A DNA stretch of 64,000 bases, taken from positions 1,922,001 through 1,986,000 of the forward strand of contig OY970265.1 of the NCBI GenBank assembly GCA_963715675.1. The letters are read 5' to 3'. A program made the position numbers and the translations under genes. Every line of letters starts with the position of its first letter. Position 1 is the stretch's first letter. This DNA is from DASVWZ01 sp963715675. Its GTDB lineage: Bacteria; Acidobacteriota; Terriglobia; Terriglobales; Acidobacteriaceae. Under the pieces are notes generated by a model. That model was not told the origin of the DNA and searched no databases. It was given only the letters and a program-made list of their open reading frames with translations. Positions 19,084 through 28,709 of the stretch are shown piece after piece.

Positions 19084-21578
19084 TTCTTGAGCCGCCATTT
19101 TGGATACAACGTCAGCTGAAGTGATGCAATGAAATTCGATTGCCCACCGGACGCGAGCACCGGGAACTTCCACTGTTCCTCTTGGAGCAACCCGGAGAGG
19201 GCAAGATTGCGCTTGACCATGAATTCACTGCGTACCGAGTAATCAGCCAGCCGGCCACCTCCGATAAAGTCGGGGGCCACGGTCTGCAGGCGGTAGCCGA
19301 ACTGCAACGTATTGCGCGGAGAAAACCAGTAGGTCAACCACCCCTGTACGCCTCGGCCCTCCCGGCCTATCCAACTCCCCATCAAGGTACCGTCGTTCGT
19401 ATACCCCGAGCGAAACCGATCCCCATTGTAGTAAATGGTGCCCTTCAACACATGGTTCCGAGATTCGTTGATTCCCTCCGCACGAAATTCCATTTTAGGG
19501 ACCTTCGGGATCTGGGGCATGTAAATGCCAGGGTTTACGTTGGCACGCGTCGAACCGATCGGTGAAATCTCGTCCCACACCATCGAGTCCATGTAAAGCG
19601 TCAACCAATTCCTTAGACCGGGTATCCGGTATGCAAAATCGGCGGCCGAAACCCGCTTGCCGGGATTCTTCGCCAAGTTCGTCGTGTGTACATGGTAGGA
19701 ATCAAAGAAAGTGCCAAATGTGACAGGCAGGCCGGGCCCTCCGAACATGGCGGTGATCCCCATGCCGAATTCAAGATTGGGAGTGGGCTGAAAGCTGATC
19801 TTTTCCCCATGCATGAAAGGCTGCGGCGAGATTACCGGGCCAACGATCCCAGGATATCCCGGAAAAGACTGGCAACTCGGCACCACACATCGCTCCCACT
19901 CCTGCCCCGAAAGCTGCCCGATGAAGAACTCTGTGCGGAAAGGTCCGAGCAAGCGGGACAAACCCGGTATCGGATGCGGCATGACATCGTCAATTCTAAC
20001 CATCGGAAAGGGAGCAGCGTTGTCGCTCATCAGCAGCGGCCCTGACTCCCCGGGGCCGAGCCAGACACTTTGGTCTCCAATAGAAATCTGGACATTGTTG
20101 AGGTTGACCGAAGCCATGCTGCTGAGCAGATTGAATTGGTTCGCCTCCGCAGTTCCATTGGCCAAGGGAGGATTCGCATCGGCCGCCGCCGTAGCGGCCA
20201 GGACCTGCGGCGGACTGGTCGGCATGGCAGGTGCATGCTGATATTCACCTTGCAAAGAAAAGGCCACGGGCCCCGCCTCGGCGTCCGCAGTTAGGCCTGT
20301 GACGTTATTGAAACCTGCCCAGTAGGGCCGGCCGTAATCATTGATTACAGTTTGTCCAAAGTGATATGCGTCGCGGAGAGGTGTGCCGGAAATCCCCATC
20401 GACCGCGTGTACAACGATTCCACGCGTGCCCCGACATTGGAAGCACCGTTCAACCGGGCGATCTCCGGCTTGAATTCTTCGCCCAAGGCTCTATAGAGAT
20501 TGCCCGCTGGGCCCTCAGCCATCCCGGCGTCTGGAAGTTTGGCGGCCGCATCGTCCAGCAGCCGGGCGCATTGCATTCGCGTCCAAGGGCGCATACCAAG
20601 GATCGGTGACTGCAGGTAGCCCATGCCAATGAGGCGCTGAAGCGCGGGGTAGATCCAGCTGTCCAGCGGAACGTAGGGGGAGGCCATGTAATTCGGATTG
20701 CGAGGCTTCTCTCCCGTGCTTTCTCCAATCGGACTTCCCCAGCCAGATCCACCGACTTCGGGATCGTGGTGCGCCCGATAGACTTGGCGGCCGAAATACC
20801 AACCCAACGCACTGCCGATGATCACGTCGGAGGGAAAATGCTGTTTGGCGGTTACACGGGTGACCGTGATTGTCGATGCCAGCCCGTAAGCCGCCACCTG
20901 GCTGAACCACCCTGGGTATTCATGCGCCCAGACGCTGGCCATTGACCACGCGATAGCAGAATGTTCTGAAGGAAACGACGCGCCGCCTCGGAAAAAATCT
21001 CCATGGCCATTGCCTTCCATCGGGCGCTGCCTTTGACTGATCTCCTTTAGCAAATACGCGATGCCGGTGCTATTGATGGCGGCCTCTCCACCCAAGAGCC
21101 CCGTCTCTTGCAAGTGGTCGTTTCCGGTCATATATCCGAGAGCCAACGAGACACCACCCAATCCGATCAGCGAATATGTGCCATAATCGGAAACTGTCTT
21201 GCTGGTCGAGATGTGGCTGGCAGGAACCTGATTCGCCCACCAACTATCGCTCGCTACGAACGCACTCACCACACTAACTGACGGCACAATCCACTTGAGA
21301 TCTTTCACCTGAAGTCTCGTCGGAGCTGTCCAGAAGTCTTTTTGGTCCGCAACAATATGCTTGAGAAACGGCGACACCAGACGATTCTCAGGATCCTGTC
21401 CCGGTTGCAGCCAGCCGCGATTCTCGTCGTTTGCGCTGGTGCTAGGGGAATTCTGCGACGAGGCAGCGGTTGCTCGCCCCGTTTTGCCCGCGGTTGCATC
21501 GGCCGGCCCCTGAGCCCCCGCGGCAAGAGAACAAAGAAGCAAAATTCCTGAGACATACCATTTCTCCATGAAATGCAT
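19080..21578 (-). CDS. PAP2 phosphatase - Wzi capsule-assembly fusion protein
   Basis: 832 residues with a signal peptide (YVSGILLLCSLAAGAQG). The first half holds a type 2 phosphatidic acid phosphatase domain: RQRPMEGNGHG, SFPSEHSAIAWSMAS and TRVTAKQHFPSDVIIGSALG supply the three PAP2 active-site motifs at about residues 175-260. From about residue 310 comes a Wzi-like region with NDYGRPYWAGFNNVTG and many amphipathic strands, expected to form an outer-membrane barrel. A periplasmic PAP2 domain could dephosphorylate undecaprenyl pyrophosphate released during polymerisation (inference). It starts 5 bp after the SLBB gene and its stop overlaps the next start. Confidence 0.88.
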   Translation of the reverse strand: MHFMEKWYVSGILLLCSLAAGAQGPADATAGKTGRATAASSQNSPSTSANDENRGWLQPGQDPENRLVSPFLKHIVADQKDFWTAPTRLQVKDLKWIVPSVSVVSAFVASDSWWANQVPASHISTSKTVSDYGTYSLIGLGGVSLALGYMTGNDHLQETGLLGGEAAINSTGIAYLLKEISQRQRPMEGNGHGDFFRGGASFPSEHSAIAWSMASVWAHEYPGWFSQVAAYGLASTITVTRVTAKQHFPSDVIIGSALGWYFGRQVYRAHHDPEVGGSGWGSPIGESTGEKPRNPNYMASPYVPLDSWIYPALQRLIGMGYLQSPILGMRPWTRMQCARLLDDAAAKLPDAGMAEGPAGNLYRALGEEFKPEIARLNGASNVGARVESLYTRSMGISGTPLRDAYHFGQTVINDYGRPYWAGFNNVTGLTADAEAGPVAFSLQGEYQHAPAMPTSPPQVLAATAAADANPPLANGTAEANQFNLLSSMASVNLNNVQISIGDQSVWLGPGESGPLLMSDNAAPFPMVRIDDVMPHPIPGLSRLLGPFRTEFFIGQLSGQEWERCVVPSCQSFPGYPGIVGPVISPQPFMHGEKISFQPTPNLEFGMGITAMFGGPGLPVTFGTFFDSYHVHTTNLAKNPGKRVSAADFAYRIPGLRNWLTLYMDSMVWDEISPIGSTRANVNPGIYMPQIPKVPKMEFRAEGINESRNHVLKGTIYYNGDRFRSGYTNDGTLMGSWIGREGRGVQGWLTYWFSPRNTLQFGYRLQTVAPDFIGGGRLADYSVRSEFMVKRNLALSGLLQEEQWKFPVLASGGQSNFIASLQLTLYPKWRLKK

Positions 21579-21583
21579 CCGCC

Positions 21584-24500
21584 CTAGAACTTGGCGAAAT
21601 AGTAGGTCGCAATGCCTGCCGATGCCGCCAACTGCGCGGCCTGCAAGATGGTCTTGAACTTGGTGCTGAAAGAGTAGGTTTGCTCCGGAACGACCACCAT
21701 GTCACCCGGCCGCAGTTCCGCGCTTTGCACGCCGCCACTAAACATACCACCAGCCCCCCCCGCCACTGAGCCATCCGCCCGGACAACGAATATCGCCCGC
21801 TTGTCGGCCAAATCCGTGGGACCGCCCGCTTGTCTCAGGTACCAACCTGCACTCTTGCCAGGCTTATAGGTGATGGCGGTCGGGTTATAGACGGCGCCGT
21901 CCACCAGGACAATGCCTGGTCTCTTCGGAATGAAAATCACATCCCCAGCGCGCACCTGAATGTCGGCTGAGGTATTCGCCCATTTCTTAACATCAGAGGA
22001 GATATGGATCACCAGGCGCCCCACTGGCGGGGTATTTTGCAACTGTTCGATGGTCTTCTGGTACTGCAGGACCGCCGCTTTGGCTTGGACCTGCTCAGTC
22101 TGGTCCATCCCTGGCAGAAGCTTCACTTGCATCGCTTCGACTTGGACTCGCTGAATCAGGTCAGCACGGTTCTTCTCTTCCATCTCTCTGACATGGACTC
22201 TCTCAAGGATCGCACCATAGGCGTAGGCATTGGGGAGGAAACCTCCAGCGCGAGCGATGATAGAACTCAGACGCTCGCCCGGCTGAATACCATAACCGCC
22301 CGGATGTGCCACCTCACCCTTGACCTGGATGGTCGCGCCCAGATCCTGCCATCCCGACAATTCCCGGATAGTCAGAACATCGCCATCGTGCAGGCGCACG
22401 TCGGTATCAGGTTCGCCTTCGAGAGCCTTGGCGATCTGAACCTTCCGATGATCGGAGATCACCTTGCTCCCGTGCTCGACCATATAACTTGTCAGGTCGG
22501 CTTCATCGCCATAAGCACCGCGCTTCAGGCCCCCAGCAAATCGAACCAAATCTGCCGCCGTCATCTCCTCGCCCAGTGCATACTTTCCGGGGCGCCCCAC
22601 CTCTCCCTCGATTGAGACCGTCGGGGGATCGACCTTGTTGAGATCTTTGTGCACAAAGATGCGGTCTTTCGGCTCCAGCACGATGTTGTCCTTGGGATCG
22701 CCATCCAAGGCTCCCCGCAAGTTGACGCTAAACACCTTCAGTTTGCCATTGGCCGTTTTGCGGAAGATCTGAGCGTCGCTGTACGAAGCGTCGGGCGAGG
22801 TCCCTCCCGCCAGATAAACCGCATCTCGCAAATACGCGGTGCCGTTTGTGATGTGATCGCCGGGATCTCTGACCGCTCCCGTCACTGTGACCACCGGAGT
22901 ATCCTCGAAATCAAACCGGCCGAACACGCGCACCGTGTCGAATGGCTGCAGCATCAAGTCCTGGTCATTTCCCGCCATAGCCTCTCCGAGGTTGAAAGCC
23001 AGAACCTCGGGGGCATTGTCGGGCTTCTTCAGGCGGATAATCTCGGCGTGCTGCGTGTAAGGCTCTGGTAGCAGGTCTTTGTAGGACTTAATAAGATCCG
23101 TTACTTTCATGCCGTCGTTGTAGGCAAACTTCCCTGGCCGGAAGACGTGGCCCTCCAGGTAAACGGTCTTGTCGGCATATGGCAGGATCGGCGAAATCTT
23201 GATCTTGTCCCCATCCTGGATCTGGAAATCCTGCAAAGCCTTCGTGACATCCGCCGCATTGTTGTTTTCTGGAATGTCCAGCCGCAGCATGGAGCGGGTA
23301 TCATGAGCCACCGTGCGTTCCACGTCCACATGACGCAGCGTCCCCGACGGCATCACGCCCCCGGCGATCTCCAGCACCTCCGCCAGGGTCTTTTCTTGGT
23401 TGAGCTCATACATGGCGGGCCTCCGGACCATCCCTTCCACAGTGACTTGGGCGCCAAGCGGAGGCACGAGTACGGTGTCGCCTGATTCCAGTCTGTGCAT
23501 GCCTGCAGGAACGCCATGCAGCAACAGATTGTAGACGTCTACCTCCTCAATAAGGTCCGTGCCACGATAGTGCTTGAAGATACGCAGGCTGCCACCCGAG
23601 GTGGGGCCTCCAGCTTCGTAAACCGCATTCAAGGGAGTGGAGACTGAGCTGACGTCATAGGGTCCCGGTCGCTCGACATCGCCCACGACATACACCCGTA
23701 CAGTACGAACACGGGCCAGCGAGAGGTCAATACGAACGTCCCGATATTGGGTACGAAGCTCGGTCTGGACGACTCGCTGGGCGTCGCCCAAAGTCTTGCC
23801 CGCAACCTGCAAGGCTCCGTACTCCGGAAGCACTACTCGTCCCTCGCGGTCGACAACCCGCTGCATGTGGTCCGAAACTCCTCCGGTCAACTCAATGCTA
23901 AGGTCATCTCCGGGACCCAAAACGTAATCCGGCCCCACCGGCATGTCCATGGGGAGCTCATCAAAGTTGCCCGTGCCGTTCTGGAATACATCGATGCCGA
24001 ACCGATCGAGCGTCGGTGAGATTCGTGAGTATTGCTGATAGAGATCATAAAGGGCAGGAATGTCAGCGTATGGGTTAGGTCGGCGGGTTATCGGCGGCTG
24101 CTTCGGAATATCCAGGGATGAATAGAGAAATGGATTTGTTCCGTAAGTCGGTGGCAGCTGAGGAATCTGACCCGTATTTAAACTAGCCTGCTGCGGGAGT
24201 TGCGCGGCCCCCCCAAAAAGGCCGGACCCACCTCCCAGACCTCCTAGACCTCCCAGGCCAGACGTCACTCCGCCAAAGGGAGAAGATAATCCGCCTTGCC
24301 CAAAGCTGCCCATGCCGGAACGACTGCCGAAAGGGGAACTCTGATTCCCTGACATCGATCCGCCCAAGCCCCCATTCATGCCCCCGCCACCCCCGCTACT
24401 CAGACGTGCACTCAGGAGAGATGATGTCTGGCCCGATCCCGTGCCCAGCAATGCGCTCGGACTATTAGAATCGTAATAGTCCCCAAAGGCTCCGGATGAT

Positions 24501-25333
24501 TGCGCCTGCAGGAGCGAACGGCGTGGATCATAACCTCCCTGGCCCTGCGGGGTGTTTTGCATTGGATTTTGCTGCGAAGGCCCAGTCGCGGGAACTGAGT
24601 TGAGACCCGGGGAAGCTCCGGGGGTTCCAGAGCTCGGTGTTGCTCCCGGCGTGTTAGGCTGCACGGACCCTAGACCCGTTAAGAACGGGTTCGGGGTTCG
24701 CAGCAGATCATCTTCGTGTCGTAACCAATACAAATCCTCCTGGCTCGGAGGTTTGCCCTGGAGATTCAGGTTCTGGGCATTGGCGGCAGACGCTGCGCTG
24801 CTCACGGCGCTGGACGAGGTATTCGGCCCGGTTACTGGAACCAGACCCGCCATCCAGTTTTGCTGCAGTTCTTCTTTGGTAGGTTTGGCGTGGATGTAGT
24901 TACGGTCCGAGATTTCCTGGGTAAACATGCTTCGGACATTCTCATCCTCCCGAACCAGGTTGAACACTGCATCGTCGGTGATATCTTCCTTGGTTAGCAA
25001 TCGTCCCTGCTCGAACGCGGTTCTAACCAACAGCTTTTTGCATTCCAAAAGCAACCCAGGTTCCTGTGTGAGGAGGGATATGATCTTGTCCGCTGACAGC
25101 GAGACCAGCCGGTCGGCCTCCTGTTCAGCGCGAGACTGATCGCGGGGAACTGCTTTCGTCCGATCGTAGTAGATGTTCGCCGACGATTTGTCGTAAGAGT
25201 GCGTGAAGGGCTGGTCTTGCTGGGAAGTCTGGCCTTGCGCCGGCAGCGACCCAACTGCAACCGTGAGCAGGAAAGCAACAAAAAGGATTACGGCCGAACC
25301 CGCCGGTAGCGTATTGGACAATCGGACTTTCAT
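21584..25333 (-). CDS. Large SLBB-domain polysaccharide export protein (Wza-like)
   Basis: 1249 residues. A signal peptide (SAVILFVAFLLTVAVGSLPA) is followed by a polar helical region, a Gly/Ser/Pro-rich stretch at about residues 190-390, a Poly_export domain near residue 468 (YVLGPGDDLSIELTGGV), then seven SLBB-type units each marked by a GxVxxPG-like turn, for example VVGDVERPGPYDV, LEGHVFRPGKFAY, IEGEVGRPGKYAL and VKGEVAHPGGYGI. The C-terminus ends in a hydrophobic/amphipathic helix. No lipobox Cys is seen. It would form the periplasmic and outer-membrane export channel. GGAGGTCGT precedes the ATG. Much longer than Wza (about 380 residues). Confidence 0.9.
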   Translation of the reverse strand: MKVRLSNTLPAGSAVILFVAFLLTVAVGSLPAQGQTSQQDQPFTHSYDKSSANIYYDRTKAVPRDQSRAEQEADRLVSLSADKIISLLTQEPGLLLECKKLLVRTAFEQGRLLTKEDITDDAVFNLVREDENVRSMFTQEISDRNYIHAKPTKEELQQNWMAGLVPVTGPNTSSSAVSSAASAANAQNLNLQGKPPSQEDLYWLRHEDDLLRTPNPFLTGLGSVQPNTPGATPSSGTPGASPGLNSVPATGPSQQNPMQNTPQGQGGYDPRRSLLQAQSSGAFGDYYDSNSPSALLGTGSGQTSSLLSARLSSGGGGGMNGGLGGSMSGNQSSPFGSRSGMGSFGQGGLSSPFGGVTSGLGGLGGLGGGSGLFGGAAQLPQQASLNTGQIPQLPPTYGTNPFLYSSLDIPKQPPITRRPNPYADIPALYDLYQQYSRISPTLDRFGIDVFQNGTGNFDELPMDMPVGPDYVLGPGDDLSIELTGGVSDHMQRVVDREGRVVLPEYGALQVAGKTLGDAQRVVQTELRTQYRDVRIDLSLARVRTVRVYVVGDVERPGPYDVSSVSTPLNAVYEAGGPTSGGSLRIFKHYRGTDLIEEVDVYNLLLHGVPAGMHRLESGDTVLVPPLGAQVTVEGMVRRPAMYELNQEKTLAEVLEIAGGVMPSGTLRHVDVERTVAHDTRSMLRLDIPENNNAADVTKALQDFQIQDGDKIKISPILPYADKTVYLEGHVFRPGKFAYNDGMKVTDLIKSYKDLLPEPYTQHAEIIRLKKPDNAPEVLAFNLGEAMAGNDQDLMLQPFDTVRVFGRFDFEDTPVVTVTGAVRDPGDHITNGTAYLRDAVYLAGGTSPDASYSDAQIFRKTANGKLKVFSVNLRGALDGDPKDNIVLEPKDRIFVHKDLNKVDPPTVSIEGEVGRPGKYALGEEMTAADLVRFAGGLKRGAYGDEADLTSYMVEHGSKVISDHRKVQIAKALEGEPDTDVRLHDGDVLTIRELSGWQDLGATIQVKGEVAHPGGYGIQPGERLSSIIARAGGFLPNAYAYGAILERVHVREMEEKNRADLIQRVQVEAMQVKLLPGMDQTEQVQAKAAVLQYQKTIEQLQNTPPVGRLVIHISSDVKKWANTSADIQVRAGDVIFIPKRPGIVLVDGAVYNPTAITYKPGKSAGWYLRQAGGPTDLADKRAIFVVRADGSVAGGAGGMFSGGVQSAELRPGDMVVVPEQTYSFSTKFKTILQAAQLAASAGIATYYFAKF

Positions 25334-25490
25334 ACGACCTCCACGACCTCCCCAACGCAGTGCTCGCTTGCCTCTACCGAGATCTCTAAGCAGCCAGAAC
25401 CGCAGGTTTGCATTGTATTGGAATCACTTTTCCGACACCGAACCAAACACGACAAAGAATCCCCAGGGCAACAGGTTCGCCCGACCAGGC

Positions 25491-26070
25491 TTAACCGGCT
25501 TCGACATCCACCTCGTCCACTTCCACGGCTACCGAGCGCATGATGAGATCGATTGAAAGCACCAGGCGAAATTTGTCTTTTCTCCGCACCACTATCCCTT
25601 GTGCACCTGCCAAGGGTCCGGACCGTACCCGCGCACGATGCCCGACTTTCAAATACGGATGCGGCTCGGCGTGAATCCCGCTCGCCAAGTCGCTGCTGAG
25701 GACTTCGATCTCGGTGTCCGGCAATGGCGCCGGATCTCCGTTGAAACTCACGAACCGCACCACGCCCGTCAACTGCAAGATCCGCAACCGATCACGCAAA
25801 TCGGTACGTACAAACACGTATCCAGGAAACAAGACCAGGTCCAATTTCTTTGCGCCGGTCTTTCCAGCGCCGCACGCTGCGGTACACCGGCACGAAACAA
25901 TCTACCTTCTGTTCCAGCAACTGCGACATGACATGCTTTTCATGGCGCGAACACACGTAGGCGGCGTACCCCTGAACTTGCTGCAAAGTCCCCGATTGTA
26001 CCACCGGATTGCGAGGATCGAGGGCAAGCCAGCCTTGACTTCTCCGAGTTGTCTCAAGCAATTCGGTCAC
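25491..26070 (-). pseudogene. NusG-like (UpxY/LoaP-type) antiterminator, frame interrupted
   Basis: Two adjacent frames make one NusG-like protein. The first (GTG at 26070) encodes the NGN start, GYAAYVCSRHEKHVMSQLLE then CFVPVYRSVRRWKDRRKE. The second, entered at about 25844, continues LDLVLFPGYVFVRTDLRDR and ends with a KOW domain, VGHRARVRSGPLAGAQGIVV. The junction needs a +1 shift at the A-rich run near 25843-25853 (one A too many). Together they give about 193 residues, normal for specialised NusG paralogues that head polysaccharide operons and stop early termination. Either a true inactivating indel, a sequencing error, or (less likely) programmed frameshifting. Confidence 0.85.
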
Positions 26071-26985
26071 GCCTGCTTGCCACAGCTTCGCCCTCTCACT
26101 TACAGGGCGTTCGTGAGCTAACCCACTAACATCTCAGAGACTTGCAGAACACGTTGCGAAGCACGCGATAAACCAGATCGCGAACACTCAGCAACTCGTC
26201 AAAGCAAATTTCTCTACCCCCAAACCCTCTTCCACGCACAAAGTCGCGGGGCACCATTCCTCAGGTCCATTTTTTCGCGAGGGGCAGACTCTCCATCGGC
26301 CGCCATACTCAGTTCGAAGACTGATCCCCTGGAATCGAGTGCCCGCGTATGCCGCCAAATCAACTCAACTCGCGACTTCCATCGCTGATGCGTCGCCTGG
26401 CACCAGCGCCGAGGGCTCCACCCTCACAGCCAGCAGCAACCTTTCCCGTCCGGCTTCCATGCCGGCCATGGTAACTGTCAGTCTGGGTGTGGCCGCGCAC
26501 ACCCTCCGGAACCACGCACAAGTCGGAAAGAGCAACGGCTGCCGAATCGGAGAGCAAGACATCCGGGGCAACATGGGCGACTGGCACACGACATCGGACG
26601 CGAACGCCGAAGCTCCTGCGACGCGTATGTCGTTCTTGTTACACAGAATGCGTGTAGGAGCTTCTCCTGGCAAGCAATTTTCAGCTAACCTGAAGACTCG
26701 TATTGCATCAACTGCCAAAACCATTGAGGAATCCTGCACCTTCGCATGCGCCCCCACGCAATGTTAGTAGTGCAAGTGAACTTTCAAGCTTTTTGTTGGG
26801 TACCAGCATAAACGGTTTTGCTCGAAAATGCGAGCCGTACTCGGTTCTGCTTCAATGGGATGCAAGCGTAGGGACGGGATTGGGTTGACCGGAATTTGGA
26901 CGCATACTATGCCAGTCTCTCAAGCAGAAGAAACGGGATGAAGTTGCAGGAAAAACCTGAGATCAGAAACGCCGATTGCCCTGGC
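26071..26985. other. Spacer between EPS cluster and arginine operon
   Basis: About 0.9 kb without an intact gene. It should contain the promoter and leader of the EPS cluster, but I see no convincing -35/-10 pair or ops element. A short imperfect hairpin (CGCCCT...AGGGCG) lies on the minus strand about 25-45 bp before the antiterminator start. The only coding-like signal is the receiver-domain remnant listed separately. Confidence 0.5.
26365..26757 (-). pseudogene. Remnant of a response-regulator receiver domain
   Basis: On the minus strand one frame gives TRILCNKNDIRVAGASAFAS, which resembles the beta-1/alpha-1 of a receiver domain. A second frame around 26587-26510 gives APDVLLSDSAAVALSDL, like the strand with the phosphoacceptor Asp. 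The first frame then resumes with TPRLTVTMAGMEAGRERLLL and a DASAMEVAS end, like the later receiver helices. The pieces are in the right order but two frame changes are needed, and no DNA-binding domain is recognisable downstream. I read it as a decayed NarL/OmpR-type receiver gene. The match is by eye only. Confidence 0.5.
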
Positions 26986-28203
26986 CTAGGTGGAATAATC
27001 CGCGTTGATGCGGACGTACTCCTCCGTCAAGTCCGTCGTCGTAAACCCCGCAACCCCAGGACCACGGCCGAGTCGCACTGCAATCTCGCACTGCGGCTGA
27101 GACAGATCGCTGTGAGCTCTGGCTTCGTCGAAGCGGCAACCTACACCACTCCGGCAGACCATCTGCGTTCCGATGTGGATGCTTATGCGGTTCGGATCAA
27201 CGGGAACCCCACAGGCCCCCACCGCGGCCAGAATGCGTCCCCAGTTAGGGTCTGCCCCCGCCCAGGCGGTCTTCACCAGCAAGGAGTGGGCAATGGCCCG
27301 CGCCACCCGCAGCGCCTCCTGGCGGTTCTTCGCCTGCTCGACCGAGAGGTGAATCACATGACGGGATCCCTCGCCATCGGAAACAATCTGCTCGGCCAAA
27401 GATCGGCACACGGCCAGCAAGCCTTGCGTGAAGGGCTTTCTCACCGCAGTGTCCGAAAGTCGAACTCCACTCTCGCCCGAGGCCAGCAGCAGAACCGTAT
27501 CGTTGGTGGACATATCTCCGTCCACCGACATACAACTGAAAGTCTGGTCGCAAGCTGTCGCCAAATGATGCGTCAATTCCTCTGGACAGGCGGCGATATC
27601 GGTGAAGATATACACCAGCATGGTTGCCAATTGCGGATGTATCATTCCTGAACCCTTGGCGATCCCCAACAGACTGACCTCGGATCTTCCTGACGAGAAT
27701 CGTGCCGTTGCCATCTTCCGCCGGGTGTCCGTCGTCATAATGGCCTGGGCGAACTGGTATATCCCTTCATGCGTTTCTTCCCGACCTGCTGCCAGCTCCG
27801 GCAGTTTCGCGATAATTTTGTCGGCGGGAAGAGGCACCCCGATAATTCCCGTGGAAGACGGAAACACTTCCTCTGGTCTGATGCCCAGTATGCGCGCAGT
27901 CGCGCGGCAGACGCTCTCGCAGGCTCGCAGCCCTGATTTCCCGGTAGCACAGTTTGCATTACCGGAGTTGACAATGATCGCCCGCATCCCGCCGCGCGTT
28001 TTCGCCAGATGGTCCCGGCCAACTTCCACCGGCGCTGCGACGACTCGGTTCTTAGTAAAAACAGCGGCGGCGGCGGTTGCGGGAGACGCCTCGACAAGCG
28101 CAAGATCGAGTCTTCCACTAACTTTAATTCCGGCGGAAAGCGCCGAGAAACTGAAGCCCTTCGGTAAGCAAATTGTATTTTGCAGTTCGAGCGGCGGGCT
28201 CAT
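26986..28203 (-). CDS. argJ: Bifunctional glutamate N-acetyltransferase / amino-acid acetyltransferase
   Basis: Transfers the acetyl group from N-acetylornithine to glutamate (cyclic arginine pathway); bifunctional members also use acetyl-CoA. The autoproteolysis site is present as KGSGMIHPQLATMLVYIFTD with the nucleophilic Thr in ATML, and VNSGNANCATGKSG is another signature. Length 405 is normal. The start overlaps the argA-like gene by 4 bp (ATGA). It is the last gene of the arg operon. Whether it is mono- or bifunctional cannot be decided by eye. Confidence 0.95.
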   Translation of the reverse strand: MSPPLELQNTICLPKGFSFSALSAGIKVSGRLDLALVEASPATAAAAVFTKNRVVAAPVEVGRDHLAKTRGGMRAIIVNSGNANCATGKSGLRACESVCRATARILGIRPEEVFPSSTGIIGVPLPADKIIAKLPELAAGREETHEGIYQFAQAIMTTDTRRKMATARFSSGRSEVSLLGIAKGSGMIHPQLATMLVYIFTDIAACPEELTHHLATACDQTFSCMSVDGDMSTNDTVLLLASGESGVRLSDTAVRKPFTQGLLAVCRSLAEQIVSDGEGSRHVIHLSVEQAKNRQEALRVARAIAHSLLVKTAWAGADPNWGRILAAVGACGVPVDPNRISIHIGTQMVCRSGVGCRFDEARAHSDLSQPQCEIAVRLGRGPGVAGFTTTDLTEEYVRINADYST

Positions 28204-28709
28204 ACTTGCAACTTCACCAGCCAGCTTGAGGGTTCCGGCAGAATCGCGAATTTCGGCAGTTCACCGCGTACCATCGCGACTTCGTCACAATGATGAAATC
28301 TGGGACACACCCAGCAGTCTTTGTGGATTTTGTCCGGCAGATCCTCCCGTTGTGCCGCCTCGAAGCCAAGCCTGGCAAAAAAATCGGGAGTTCGCGTAAA
28401 CAGGCAGATACAGCTGACGCGGTGTTTTCTTGCCTCCCCCAGCAATGCCTTGACCAGCCGACCGCCTCCGCCATTTCGCTGCCGCCAGGGCGCGACCGTG
28501 ATCGATCGAATTTCGGCGAGGTGCGGGCCATATAGATGAAGCGCACCGCACCCGATAATACGATCTTCATTTTCCAACACCACAAAATCGCGCACGTTCT
28601 CGCAAATCTCGGCCAGGGTTCGAGGCAGGAGTGTACCGTCCCCAGAATACGCCGCGATCAGGTCATGAATCTGCTGCGCGTCCGGCAGAACGGCCTTACG
28701 CGTGCGCAT
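28200..28709 (-). CDS. GNAT N-acetyltransferase, probable short N-acetylglutamate synthase
   Basis: 169 residues from ATG 28709, which overlaps the argH stop by 14 bp and has GAGGATC upstream. A single GNAT domain with the acetyl-CoA loop VAPWRQRNGGGGRLVKALLG and LFTRTPDFFARLGFEA is visible. It resembles the short, kinase-less N-acetylglutamate synthases (as in actinobacteria) rather than the long ArgA. Its position between argH and argJ supports acetylation of glutamate as the anaplerotic entry to arginine synthesis. Confidence 0.82.
   Translation of the reverse strand: MRTRKAVLPDAQQIHDLIAAYSGDGTLLPRTLAEICENVRDFVVLENEDRIIGCGALHLYGPHLAEIRSITVAPWRQRNGGGGRLVKALLGEARKHRVSCICLFTRTPDFFARLGFEAAQREDLPDKIHKDCWVCPRFHHCDEVAMVRGELPKFAILPEPSSWLVKLQV

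Noticed and set aside
25843..25853. Programmed frameshift site in the antiterminator gene
   Set aside because: The needed shift is +1 and the sequence is not a known slippery heptamer, and no stimulating pseudoknot was seen. Listed as a broken gene instead, with sequencing error as a possibility.
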